This document shows positions 10,906 to 22,638 of a stretch of 64,000 nucleotides of DNA, one piece after another. Every line of letters starts with the position of its first letter. The first letter of the stretch is position 1. A program made the position numbers and the translations under genes. Source of the DNA: Gigaspora rosea (taxonomy: Eukaryota; Glomeromycota; Glomeromycetes; Diversisporales; Gigasporaceae); NCBI GenBank assembly GCA_003550325.1, contig QKWP01000038.1, positions 158,688 to 222,687 of the forward strand, read 5' to 3'. Below the pieces are notes generated by a model. The model saw only the letters and a program-made list of their open reading frames with translations, made no database searches and was not told the origin of the DNA.

Positions 10906-13587
10906 TAAGTGACACTAAACTTGTCTATTTCTCCGCATTAAGATGCCAAGAAACATAAACATGTTAATAAATTTTACATTTAATACTATTCTATTAAGAT
11001 TAAAGTTCTTTAATTACATGCTAATGATATTTTTAGTTTAAAAGAATTTAGATATAACATAATATAATTTATAAAAATATAATTTTATAATTGCTATTTT
11101 GAAATAGTATAGTTAATAAATTGAATTTTGTGTATTGCTATTATAAAAACAATAAAAAATGGATAATTTTAATGCTTCTGAAGGTGAAATTCACCAGAGA
11201 TGCTATATCTCAAAAACATACTAAGTAAACAGGACTGCAGTAGGTACTATAAGTAAGAATGTTCAGAATCTCTAAAAATCTTATAAAAACTAAAATTAGG
11301 ACCTTATATCTAATTTATATTATATTATATAAAACTTCTCTTTTATTCTAAACTGTACTCTAACCTAAAAATTCTTAAACAGTAAATTTTACCACCAATT
11401 AATTTTAAATAAATTTTAAAAAGAAATAACTATTTCTACACTACATGTATGTACATGAGTGCCAATTAATTTTTTTGCAAATCTGTGTAATATATAAATT
11501 ATAGACCAAAATTTTATCTGATTTAAGGTTAGTGTTAGACTTAACTTTGGGATTGGAAGGAGTTATAGTTTTTATTTGCAAATTAGTTCTTATTTGTCAT
11601 TTTTAGACTCATATATAAATTTTTTTAAAGCAATATATAATTATTATCTAGTAATATAAATTAATCAAATATAGAAAACAAAATATTAATATAATATTAG
11701 CCAATGCATTTATTGAAGTTGATATTCTAATAAATCACAAAATTTTGTACTAAAGTCAATTGTTTTTTTTTATATTCAAGGTATTTATAGATTTTGAACT
11801 AAATTAGATTATAACAAATTTTAGTAAGTCTAGCCCAGCCAGTTTATTGGATTATTTGGGACCAGACTAGATTTAAAAATCTAAACTGCTTGATTCTAAA
11901 CCCTACTTATAATATTGTAAACCTTTGAGTATCACTTAGAAATTAAAGCTAATAAAGCAATTAGTAACATAAATACAAAAATACAGAATTAGATAGTAAT
12001 TCATTATAGTTGTTAGAGAATAGTCAAGCAAGAAGGTTTAAGTATAGTAATTTACAATTTAGAAAAAAATAAATTGTATTGTAAAATCAGATATAGGTTT
12101 TTTTTTATTTAGATTATTTCAAACTAAAATTTTGTTTATGTTCTTCTTGCTTCTGGTTCCAAGAGCTCCTCTCTAAAATTAAATAGGCCAATTAGAATAT
12201 TTATTATATTTTTGAATTCTAATAAGTTACATGTTTATAAGTCAACCAATAATAGTTGATTATTTTTAAATATGTTCATTTAAATTGACTCCCTCTTCTC
12301 TACACTTAAGCTTTATAAAGAATGTTAACCAAAATTATAACTTCAAAAAAATGTTATAGCAAAGCATATTTACAAAGCAAAATAAATTCTATCTATATAT
12401 ATTAGCAAACAAATAGAACTCTTTCTAATGATCATTCGAACCAAAATTCTCATCTAGAAAAACAAAAGTTTCTTGTTGAAGAGTTGCAAACATAGACACA
12501 GAAGTATGGTTTTTACAACAATCAATCTATTGTCATTTTTAGATGACTCCTTTGTATATTTAACATGAAAGCCTCCTACAAAATAACTAACAGAAGGTGG
12601 CACCTTTGTATAAAAGATTCTATAAGAACTGTAGAGTTTTCATCGATAAAAAAACTATGGTAAAATAATAGAGAACAACAAGAAAATGAGTTTCTTTTTA
12701 GTACATATCTCTTTAAATTTGGTACAAGTAATTGCTATTATTTCTTTGCCCACTTCCCTTTCTTCAAAAGTTTCACAAAAAGTGGGCAAAACAGTATACT
12801 CCATCAAAAGATCAGCAAAATTTACATCTTCTATTTTTAGACAAACTCAGTAGAATGCAATTACATGGATGTTTTGGTACAACACATGCTACTCAATATG
12901 ATAGTGCACTAGGGTCAGCAGCTAAAAAGATATCTAAAAAAGGGTTTAAAGTCAAAAGGAGCTTTATAGTTAGAGCAAAGCTTTACAGTAAAGATATTTA
13001 ATTATTGTATTTGTTATATAAATTTTTAGCCTGGCACAGGTTATAATAGTGCTTTATTTCTGTTTTTTCAATTTTTTTCTTTTTATGTTAGTAATATCAT
13101 GTTCTGTTCACTTTTTGCTTATTCTTTTACTTTTCATTTTACCTTTTTTATATTTTGGTTAGTTGTTTATATAGTATAGATTACTCCCCTTTATGTTGTC
13201 TATTCCTTTTATGTTCTTTATATTTGTATGTTATTCTAGTAGAATCCTTCTACTCAAGAAGCCAGGAAAAGAAGGTTTGAAAATGTAGGCAGTCATGATA
13301 GGTAACAATTCCAGTTAGTGATTTGATTACTTTAAATCTATTAAGATAAGGGATACAATAAGAAAAAAGTTGTTATGGCAGGTTACTTTTAGGCATCTTT
13401 GGACAACTAGATAGTTATACTTTAAAATCAATAGTCTAGTGCTATACTCTGTAAAATAATTGTTAGGTTACTAATAGTTATATATTAGAGTTTAATAAAG
13501 TTGTGGTATGACTGCCAAATAGAAAAAAATTCTATCTAAATTTATAACAGAATATTTACTAGCAGAGAGACTTTTGTATCTGTTAAA
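10906..13587. other. Long AT-rich intergenic stretch
   Basis: Apart from the 89-codon frame at 12732-13001, I see no gene, RNA or bounded repeat. Composition is uniformly AT-rich. Confidence 0.45.
12732..13001 (+). CDS. Unrecognised 89-codon open frame
   Basis: An open frame with a less biased, basic composition (several K/R clusters and a short hydrophobic N-terminus) inside an otherwise AT-rich desert. It has no motif I recognise, no recognisable neighbours and no upstream extension. It may be chance, a relic exon, or a very small gene. Confidence 0.15.
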   Translation: MLLFLCPLPFLQKFHKKWAKQYTPSKDQQNLHLLFLDKLSRMQLHGCFGTTHATQYDSALGSAAKKISKKGFKVKRSFIVRAKLYSKDI

Positions 13588-14950
13588 TCCTGGGATCGAC
13601 ATTACTTAAATATTTATATTGCATAGTACTGTAAAATCAAAATTTTCGCATATGGGGTGTGGTCAATTAAAACAGCCCATTTTTACAATTTTTTGAAAAA
13701 CAAGTTTTTATTAAATTCATATAAATTTTGACATGATTAACACAGCATAGGAGATATTCGAACCTGATGATTTCCGGGATCTATGTTACACAAGTATTTA
13801 TACAGAATTGTAGTCTAAAACCAGAATTTTCAGGTATAAGCAAACCTAAAAAAAAAATCAATTATGTAATACTTTACTAATAAAATAGCTTCGTAGGAAC
13901 GTCTTTTCAATAAAGTCAAGTTGCATCATTTGCATCACACTGCATCACAGTAGTTATAGTGAAGGTTGAAGTACTATCTACCGTATAGTAAGAGGTAAAT
14001 AAAAGTATATTGTACTGCTCAATTCACAAAGTTCAACATTGTTTTTTGTATTTTTATTTGTTTTTTAGTTATAATATTAACTTGTTAGCTTTTATTTTCA
14101 AATTTTGTAGACTCTTCTTAAAGTTATGATGGTTTTTAAAAGATATTTAACACAATAGAAGTTATTTAATATATACAATAGTATAGTTTTATTAATTACA
14201 CGAGTTTTTAAGAAAAACTATTAAGGGACGTGTAACTTGTTATCAAAACCTTTTAAATAAAGTTTTAAAACTGTAAAATTGCTATTAGTGCGTGAATTAA
14301 TAGTTGAATTCTTTTACAACGTGGGTTATTTTATTTCGAAGAAAATTTTATTATATGAATAAAGCCCGTTGATTGTTTAACGATTATTTATCTGTTTTGA
14401 CAAAAATGATATCATGTGCTAAAAAAGCCAGTTTATTATTGGTTAACTACCTTATAATAATCCCTGTGTTTTTCTAAAAAATGAGAAAGTCCCCATGCTG
14501 ATTAACACTTTTCAATTATAAATGAAAGTCAATATGTATAATAAAAACTCAAGATAATGTAAAAAGAAAAATTACATGAAGCTGCGTAGAGCCAGCACAT
14601 TACGAGGTTACCTGATAGTCACATGTTATATTTAGCCAATCAAAATTGTGAAATTTGATTAATCCCAGATCAGTCCAAAAATCAAACAAATAATTAAACT
14701 CAATTATCTCAAAATAAGATATATGTAAAAATGGCCTGTTTTAATTGACCACACCCCATATAATCGAACTTATAAAAAAAACAAGTATCGGCATATTACT
14801 TCACTAATTAAATATCTTCGTAGCGAATGCCCCTACAGTGAATCACACTGAATCATGCGTTAATGGGTAAGTTTGGTACAAGTAAAAATATTATATACAC
14901 TGATAAGTAAAAGTTTATTGATATTCTAACTTACTGAACATTCTTTTTTT
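13588..14950. repeat. Dispersed repeat copy split by a TIR element
   Basis: The left part 13588-13650 (gggatcgacatta, tgtaaaatcaaaattttcg) and the right part 14761-about 14930 (cttcgtagcgaatgcc, gtgaatcacactgaatca) together align with module 2 of the repeat at 5490-5700. The interruption is exactly the element 13653-14758 with its TA duplication. This element itself carries another copy of the same module, so repeat and cargo are related. Confidence 0.65.
13653..14758. mobile_element. 1.1-kb TIR element with repeat cargo
   Basis: The ends are inverted repeats of about 36 bp starting TGGGGTGTGGTCAATTAAAA, one mismatch, flanked by TA at 13651-13652 and 14759-14760. Inside lies a copy of the dispersed repeat module (13763-14470) and a segment matching 1245-1600. 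No transposase is encoded. The terminal motif TATGGGG..GTCAAT is shared with 20631-20701, 22343-22580 and 55510-55756. Tc1/mariner-like by its TA duplication (inference). Confidence 0.88.
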
Positions 14951-15715
14951 CTAGATTTTTTTTTAAATTTGAAGCCCCAGGTAGACACTTTGTTTAATTT
15001 TTATAGTTTTTACTTTTGTATTTAGTTTCGGTATATAATGAGTTTATTTTTACTTACTTTGTTTAGTTTTTAGTTTACAAAAGAGTTTGTGAACCATCTA
15101 GCAAAGTTGTGCTTAAGACATTGAGTATGATTTTATTTATACTTTTTGATATTTCATGTTTTTTTATATTTAATTTTCTTTTACTAAACAATTTTCTTTT
15201 TTTGTGTTGTCATTGGTGTTATATTGTCCTCGCTTCACTCGTGTAGTCATTTTTGTGTTTCACTTTTTCTATGTCGTATTGTTGGTGCATCGATTGATTG
15301 TTTCAGTGCCTCTTCGTTTGTTGGTGCTTTTAATTCATATATTTCTTTTTAAGGTAGGCTTTTCTTTCCTATATCTAGTTTTATTTTTACTTGTAAATTT
15401 TACTAACGCCTTTTTTCTTCCAGATCATGGATTTCGTCATGTCGATATGTTGCTAGTGTTGCTTTGTAAATGATGTGATAAGAAACTTCTTTTTAATTAT
15501 GATTAAGCACTTTGGTGGGTATCATTTATCGCTTTTTGATAAGTAGTATAGTTTGGTGGTGTATTTATTATCAATTGTTTTTCTTTTTCAACTCACCTTA
15601 TTAACAGATCCTTTTTTTCTAGTTTCTTTTTCCAGGTGCTGTTGTTAACATCGTACAGTGGATCTATAGGATTAGAAAAAAATGGCAGTTATTTAAAAAT
15701 AGCACTATGCAACAA
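14951..15715. other. T-rich region, unrecognised
   Basis: Strongly T-rich on this strand with more C/G than the surroundings (for example around 15204-15473). Intron-like tracts ending in ttcttccag and tttttccag occur near 15420 and 15636. An 89-codon hydrophobic frame is present but looks like T-rich low complexity. A similar texture appears at 47810-48510. No function is assigned. Confidence 0.35.
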
Positions 15716-15850
15716 CATTTTGGTAATATTCGTCACGATGACGTTCGTTATACAATAATGTTCATTATGCAATAATGTTTATTACATAACAACGTTCATT
15801 ACGCAATATCATTCATTACGCAATAATGTTTGTTACATGATAATATTATT
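15716..15850. repeat. Minisatellite, 17-18 bp units
   Basis: About seven degenerate units of the form cgttcattacgcaataatg are in tandem. They are not CRISPR-like: there are no unique spacers and the units drift. Confidence 0.75.
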
Positions 15851-17545
15851 TAACATATACTTAAATAATAATGTGATTAATTAAAGGTTTATTCTTTCAC
15901 TTATTATATTACAAGAATTTAATAAAGAAAAAAATTTATATTGATTTATTTTATTAAATTTGGAATTTATTAAAAGTCAAATTTAAAGAACGATAAGTCA
16001 TAGATGCAACAGTAATTGTAGCAGATTAAAATGAATCAGATTAAAATGAAAATGAGAACCTCTCATACTTAAAGATTAAGCCCGTTTTAAAATTTAATTC
16101 CGTGTTATCCACCCATTTATAAAACTGCTATTCGGATAAAGAATTGAGTTATTAAAAATGACCCAGGTAACCCAGTTAATTCCGGTTGACCACTTAACTC
16201 TGTGAAACAAATAGAGTATTCGATGGTTTGCATCTGTATGATTTCCTATCCACTTGACCCAAACATTTGGATATCGAAATCTTGTTTTATAAGTAAACTA
16301 TTTTAAAGTGTAAGACCTAAGGATTAAGAGCCCAGCCCACAAAATGTCGCCGTTTTTTTAGTTTTTTTAAAGGAAAATAATCTTTTTAAAAAATTGGTTA
16401 AAAAATAAAATAAAATTTAAAAGTATTAGTTTCGAAACTTAATACCGAATTATGCTTCCCGGCATTCATTCATAGAAAAGGTTTAAAAAAAATAACTTAA
16501 TACAATGTTCCAACTATAAGCCAGTACAAATCAGAGCTTGTACGCATTTTTCAGAAAGGTGTACATGCTGCAAAGAGTCTGGTGAGTTTTGAGAATTAAT
16601 ACAAGAAAGGACATTAAGATCTATTTGTACAAGAAAGTACCAAAAGGAAAAAATATTCATAAAAATAATTTATTAGGCCATAAGTAATATTCGATAAATT
16701 TGAGAATATTCACGAGTTCATTAATGATCTAATCAACATAGTATCATGTGCATAATGGGCCATTTTCTGATTGGCTTATTCCTATGTGATAAACCTGAGC
16801 TTTTTCAAAATTTACAAAAGTCACCCCTGCTATATTTACTAAATTTAAATATAAAGTCCTTGCTTGTATAACTAATATTTTACCCCTTATAAATGCCCTT
16901 ATATTCTTATTATATAAACTATTTTCTGCAAATTTGCTGCAAATTTTTAAAATTTAATTAAATAATTTATATATTATATCAAAAAATTATAATCAAGCCT
17001 ATTTTATTTAAAAATTATATATATTTTATTTGTATAAAAATTATTTTTTTAGATTATATAATTCATATTTTAAATTGTTTTTGTAAATAGTTGTGATTAA
17101 ATAGTCAGAATTTGATAATTTTAGTATTGTTTGAACTGTCTTATCAAAAAGAATTAAATGCTATTAAAATAATCAAATTATGACTATAAGATATCAAAAT
17201 AGTTAAGTTTTTATAAATTATTCAAAAATTTTTTCTTATTAACCTAGCACTCTTCTCAGTAACTTTCTATATAACAACTTTCTCACTCATCTTAGACACT
17301 ATCCGGCTTGCTTTATACTACCCAAACAATATTCTGGTCCTCCTTTAGATCTTATCTGATAGAGTTCCAGCTGTTTAGAAAGTTACAGTGATAAAGGCTT
17401 CATCTGGCTTGCTTTTTTACTACCCAAATATGGTTTGCACTAATGTTATTTATACTTTTAGTAGGACTGGCTGACCAATCTCAGTCTGACTCATATTGGT
17501 ATATAATATTATATGAAAATGCTACCATCAACATTAGGAGAATTT
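15851..17545. other. Intergenic DNA
   Basis: AT-rich with no supported gene. A 25-bp segment (ggcttgctttatactaccca and a near copy) is directly repeated near 17311 and 17407. Confidence 0.4.
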
Positions 17546-18207
17546 TTGGGTTCAGATCTGTACAGATTTCTAAAAAAAAATAATAATTAAAAATTTGCGA
17601 AAATTTGCAACTTTACAACTATACTTAATTCGTAATCCATGAGTAAGAGAAAGGATTTGATTAGTGATCAGCAGGATGCATATTATAATCAAAACAATTA
17701 ATACCCATAATCTGGAGCTGTTTTTTAATTTTCTCGATTTTTGCAAAGCTAACATCTTTTGTGTTTCTATAAAAATTATAAAGGCGATTTTTCTCTTCCT
17801 AAAAGTGGTGAATTCATCAAAATTGACCCAATGGCCCGTGAGATATTATCATTTTATCTTCACGATCATATGAAATTTCTTTACAAATCTGCAAAGAAAA
17901 TTTCATATGATCGTGAAGATAAAATGATAATATCTCACGGCCCATTGGGTCAATTTTGATAAATTCACCACTTTTAGGAAGAGAAAAATCGCCTTTATAA
18001 TTTTTATAGAAACACAAAAGATGTTAGCTTTGCAGAAATCGAGAAAATTAAAAAAAGCTCCAGATTATGGGTATTAATTGTTTTGATTATAACATGCACC
18101 CCACCGATCACTAATTAAATCCTTTCCCTTACTCACGGATTAAGAATTAAAGAATTTTTTAAATTTGGCAAAGATTTTTAAAAATGCATAAATCTGCACA
18201 GACCAAA
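17546..18207. mobile_element. 660-bp near-perfect palindromic element
   Basis: Two arms of about 330 bp (17546-17882 and about 17894-18207) are inverted copies around a loop of about 12 bp at 17883-17893. The inner 125 bp differ at two positions only; the outer parts are more diverged. Because of the symmetry the same 66-residue frame (IDPMAREILSFYL... type) appears on both strands. The outer ends contain ttcagatctgtacagattt and its inverted relative. No clear target duplication was found. The core around 17820-17880 recurs at about 20420-20510 and 42685-42765. Confidence 0.8.
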
Positions 18208-18223
18208 GATATAATAGCCAAAA

Positions 18224-18503
18224 GCAAATAAAATAAATTACTATATGCTCATAATATTAAATACTAGCTAAATTTTCATATTTAAAAGAATATATTCAAA
18301 TATTTATACTATATTTTAACAATATAATTTATAATTATTTTATTACAAATATATAATATAATAATAATACATGTAATATAAAAAAATTCAAAAAAATGAC
18401 TAAATAAAAAGCAACTAAAAATAAATAACTATATGCTCATCTAAATATTAAATACTAGCTAAATTTTCATATATTGAAAGAATACATTCGAATATTCATA
18501 TAA
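18224..18503. repeat. Direct duplication of about 80 bp
   Basis: The segment ctatatgctca...actagctaaattttcat occurs at about 18240-18310 and 18428-18500. The downstream sequence of the first copy (tatattttaacaat) reappears only after the element 18503-19093, so the second copy is split by that insertion. Confidence 0.7.
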
Positions 18504-19093
18504 GGTAAATGGAGGTATTGTAGCAAAGTTGACTTTGATTAATGATATCATGTGAATTATCTAACAGAATTGAATGATTTTGATATCAACTAACTCACAA
18601 AGATGAATCTAATGGTATAAAGATTATTAAATTCTAATCACTAGATCAAACGATATAATTATTCAAAAGTAAAGAAACTAAAGTAAAGATTTTAGAGAGG
18701 GTGGGGTATTGTGGCAAATTTGAGTTATATCATGATACAATAACCAGAATTGAATATTTTTTATAACATTCAATTTATCTTGATGAGACGAATCAAATAA
18801 TGGTTAGATCATCCAATTCTGGTCACTGGATTACAAGATATTAATGATTATGTATGATATACTACAATACAAAAAATAAATTTGAGGATATTATGCTGAA
18901 AAGTGTGTTATACGTATATAAAGCATCATTATCTTGTGATCCAGTGATTGGAATTCAATAATCTAACCACTATTCGATTCATCTCATCAAGATGAATCGA
19001 ATAGTATAAAAATATTCAATTTTGGTTGTTGTATCACAAGATAGTACAAATTCGCCACAATACTCCTCTTTGCCACAATACCCTATTTTACCA
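18503..19093. mobile_element. 591-bp TIR element with TA target site
   Basis: The ends (AGGTAAAT.GAGGTATTGT and the inverted ACAATACCCTATTTTACCA) are flanked by TA (18501-18502, 19094-19095). The arms are long: the right arm matches, inverted, the inner left segment at 18710-18850 (ggtattgtggcaaattt and further). The left end is therefore present twice, at 18503 and about 18705. The uninterrupted host sequence exists at 18224-18320. No transposase is encoded. Confidence 0.82.
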
Positions 19094-19554
19094 TATCTGT
19101 TATATTTTAACAATAAAATTAATAATTTCCACGTAGAACATATCCATATTTGTTTTTTAGCAATAGCAGAAATCTGGTCAGTTGTCTTGTTTAACCTGGG
19201 TTCTCGAATCTCTATTGTGGCACTATTGTTTCAACTTTAATTCCTTAACAAAAAACGTACCTACAAGAAATTATTAGTAAAAATGAAAAAATAATCAAAA
19301 AACAACTGTTTGTACCAGTTTTGGGTCTCGAATTTTCTCTATTTCTGGTGCCATTTCAATACCCAATAAAACACGAATTTACAAATAAAATGGTAATAAA
19401 AATGAAAAAATAACTAAAAAACAAAAGAACAAAAAAAAAGATCTAGTACTTATCTTTTAGTACCGGTTCCAGTTCTTGAATCTCTCTAGTTCTTGAATCT
19501 TCATTTCTAATGCATACCAATATCTCAAAAAAAACAAAACTACAAGAAGAAAAT

Positions 19555-20165
19555 TGTTAGTAAAAAAAAATAAAAAATAAAAAACAAAAAGAATAACAAA
19601 AAGAACTATTAGATCTACTGTGCAATAAAAAATAAGAAAAAATCAACAAATAAGAAAAAAAATTATATAAAAAATAAAAATTAAAAAATGAATAAAAAGT
19701 AATAAATAAATTTAAAAAAATAAATACTATACAATAATATAAAAAAAAAATCAAAAAAAAGATCAAAAAAAATTAAAAAAAGATCAAAAAAATAATTGAA
19801 AAAGATTAATAATAATTAATAAATAATAAAAATAATAATAAAAATAATTAATAAAAAAATATTAATAAATAATAAAAATAATAATAAAAATAATTAATAA
19901 AAAAAATAATAATAAATAATTAAATAAACAAAAAAAATAAAAAAATAATAAAATGAAAAAAAAATTAAAAAATAAAAAATAAAAATAAAAAATAATAATA
20001 AGAAAAAATTTATAAAATAAAAAAATAAAAATTTAAAATCGAAAAAATAATAAAAAAAATAAATAAATAAATTAAAATAAAAATAAAAAGAAAATTGAAA
20101 AAATAAAAGAAAATAAAAAAAAAATAAATAATAATAAAAAATAATAATAAAAAAATAAAAAATAA
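19555..20165. repeat. A-rich low-complexity tract
   Basis: About 600 bp composed almost only of aaaataa/aataat words on this strand, with very few C or G. It resumes after the inserted element at 20166-20842. Open frames through it on the minus strand (F/Y/L-rich) are artefacts of composition. Confidence 0.85.
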
Positions 20166-20842
20166 TTAATTCATGATTCGCCTAAGAACCAGTGAAATAA
20201 CATAGTAAATCGTAGGGAAATTTACTATTGTTTTTTGCTTTTTTCGGAATCTGGAGTTTTCCAAAGGACAACCTAATTTTTTACTAAGTAAACATCTCTT
20301 TTAAATTAAATAAAAATTCTAGAGGGAAAATTCTAAACATAATGCAGTTAAATCATTAAAATTAGCTCTGTAGATTATGAACTATGTGCATTTTTGTCTT
20401 TGCAACTATATGGTATAAACAAAAAAGTAAACATATAATCGCGAAGACAAAAATGCTTATATCTCGCAATCCACTGGGCCAATGTTAATAATTTAACTGC
20501 CATTATGACCATGCTTTTTTTTTCTACAACTTATACTTAATGCAAAAGAGATGTTTACTTAGTAGAAAATCGGTTTGTCCTTTGGGAAACTCCAGATTTC
20601 AAAAAAGACAAAAAATACATAGTAAACATATGGGGTGGAGTCAATAGAAATGTGACAAATTTATTAGATAGATTTGTCCCATTTCTATTGACTTCACCCC
20701 ATATCTCCACAATTTACTATGTTTCAATTTCTCGTCGCTTCATATCATCATCTAACCTTTTTTTATTTTTAAAACCATGGAATTTACGAAAGGTTTCTCT
20801 GAACACTTGTTTTCACTGGTTCTTAGGCAGATCATGAATTAA
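20166..20842. mobile_element. 677-bp inverted-repeat element
   Basis: The termini TTAATTCATGAT..GCCTAAGAACCAGTGAAA are inverted repeats with two mismatches. Inner arms (ctggagttttccaaaggaca / tgtcctttgggaaactccag and aagtaaacatctctttt / aaaagagatgtttactt) also pair. The centre holds the shared core (cgaagacaaaaatg..atatctc..actgggccaat). The right arm is interrupted by the 71-bp MITE at 20631-20701. It sits inside the A-rich tract, so a target duplication cannot be fixed. Confidence 0.82.
20631..20701. mobile_element. 71-bp micro-MITE nested in a larger element
   Basis: An almost perfect hairpin: TGGGGTGGAGTCAATAGAAA at the left, its complement at the right, and TA on both sides (20629-20630, 20702-20703). 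The left arm of the host element shows the same site without the insertion (catagtaaatcgtagggaaa), giving a natural empty site. Confidence 0.9.
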
Positions 20843-21130
20843 ATAATAAAAAAATAATAATAAAAATAATAAAAAAATAATAATAAAAATAATAAAAAAA
20901 TAATAATAAAATTAAACAAAATAAAAAAATAATAATTTAATTTAAATAAAATGAAAAAAATAATTAAAATAAAATAATTAAATAAAAATAACATATAAAG
21001 AAAAATAAAAAAATAATAAAATAAAAAAAAATGTATAAAAAAAATATATAAAAATATTATCTAAAAAAAAATCACTAAATAAAAAAAATGTTGTTAAATA
21101 AAAAAAATTGTTAAATAAAATAAAAAAAGT
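20843..21130. repeat. A-rich low-complexity tract, second part
   Basis: Continuation of the aaaataa/aataat sequence to the right of the inserted element. No gene. Confidence 0.8.
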
Positions 21131-21476
21131 GCTTATTTATTTATTTATTTAATTAAATATTAGTTTATTTTGTTTATTGATTTTCTTTTTGTATTCTTAC
21201 CAATAGGTAAGTAGTTACTGTATAATTTTGAAGATTATTGCAAATAATAATAGGTAGTGCTTATTATAATCTGTGAAAATAAATATTTGTACAGATTTTT
21301 GATAAAGAGCTACAAAAATCTAAAATTTGAAGATCTTTGCAATTTTTTAAACAAGATTCTGCACTTATTTGATAAATTTGAAGATCACTACAGATTATTA
21401 ATGTTTTTATTTTTCCAATAAAGCTTATGTCTCATTGGACTGACCTTATATTTTGTGACTTTGGCTATCAAATTCA

Positions 21477-21537
21477 AATTACTGCTAAGCAGAATTGAAC
21501 TGGCAACCTTTAATTGAAGATCTGGGATCATAACCAC
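21477..21537 (-). other. tRNA-like fragment, probably an old SINE head
   Basis: On the minus strand, tagtggttatgatccc resembles an A-box/D-arm and gttgccagttcaattctgc a B-box/T-arm, spaced as in a tRNA. The 5' side is cut by the MITE 21540-21712, whose TA target falls inside the A-box-like part. It cannot fold as a full tRNA here. tRNA-derived SINE head is my inference. Confidence 0.4.
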
Positions 21538-21539
21538 TA

Positions 21540-21712
21540 CAAGTTACTCTTGTTATAGTGAACTCTTGATATAGTAAAGATTGGCTATAGTGAAGAATTT
21601 TTTTAGAACAGAATTATTATTACTATAATAAAAGGCTCTCGATATAGTGAATCTCTCAATATTGTGAAGAAATCTTACAGCCCGAGGACTTCACTATAAC
21701 GAGAGTGACTTG
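21540..21712. mobile_element. 173-bp pogo-like MITE
   Basis: Ends CAAGTTACTCTTGTTATAGT and inverted ACTATAACGAGAGTGACTTG, with TA at 21538-21539 and 21713-21714. Subterminal gatatagtgaa/ctatagtgaag motifs repeat inward. No coding capacity. TIR style and TA duplication resemble pogo/Tigger derivatives. Confidence 0.88.
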
Positions 21713-21719
21713 TATAATT

Positions 21720-22340
21720 TCAACCTACAGGTCTTATTATTTAAAATTAATATCATGTAATTTAACAATAGTATTTAACAATTTAAGCAATATTTTATTT
21801 ATTTCAATAAAATAAATTGAATAGTAACAAAATCATTAAATTCCAATTGCTAGCTTATAAAATATTATAAAATTTGTAACAATTTCTATAAATTTTTAAT
21901 ATTTTTATAATTCTATAATCAGATTTTAACAATTTTGGGTTCATTGAAATTATTTTATCAAACCAACTATTTTTATAGTAAAACTATCAAAAGCTATTCA
22001 ATTTTAAAAATATATTTTTTAATAGTAACTTTAAAAAATTCATTATAAATAAACATTTTTGTCTTTATGGACCACAAAGGGCAACAATTAGTTTTGTGTC
22101 CTGTAGGAACTTTATTTAGATTACAGTATTTTATTAGACTAAGAATAATAAATAATATAAAAAATACTAAATTTATATAGCTATATTATATTTAATATTA
22201 AAAATAACCTATTTTTAGATTGTTTTGATTTTGTATAACAAAATAGTTTTTGCTAATTTTCTAAAACCCATGATTAGCCAACTTCCCTGATTTTTACTTT
22301 TGAGGGCTCATATAGTATATTTGATTTATATGATATATTT
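21720..22340. other. Intergenic DNA
   Basis: AT-rich; nothing recognised. Confidence 0.4.
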
Positions 22341-22342
22341 GC

Positions 22343-22580
22343 TAATTGGAGTCAATAAAAAGGAAAAATCATTTTTAGTAACTTTTTTTAAATTTTAAAT
22401 TAAAATATCTTAACAACTACCAAATCAAATTTAATAAATTTTTTTTTTGTTTTAATTCTATAACTATAAAAAATTGAAATAAAAAATTTTATTAAATTTG
22501 GTTAAGTAGTTGTTAAGCTTAAACTTGAAAAAACTTTTACTTAGAAAAAATTGACCCTTTTTTATTGATATTCCCAATTG
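22343..22580. mobile_element. MITE related to the hairpin array
   Basis: The left end taattggagtcaataaaaag pairs with right cttttttattgatattccca. TA occurs on both sides (22343-22344, 22581-22582). The inside is a hairpin (tcttaacaactaccaaatca...ttggttaagtagttgttaag) homologous to the six hairpins at 37080-38170 and to the inside of 55510-55756. Confidence 0.75.
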
Positions 22581-22638
22581 TATAAAGGTGCTAGTAATAG
22601 TATAAAGAAAATATATTAATAAAAAGATAAAACTAATA

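Noticed and set aside
15716..15850. CRISPR-like array
   Set aside because: Tandem drifting units without unique spacers, eukaryotic context, no cas genes; a minisatellite.
17759..18017. Two overlapping genes on opposite strands
   Set aside because: The frames are the same sequence read from both arms of a palindrome.
19557..19766. Minus-strand hydrophobic frame of 69 codons
   Set aside because: Product of the aaaataa low-complexity tract.
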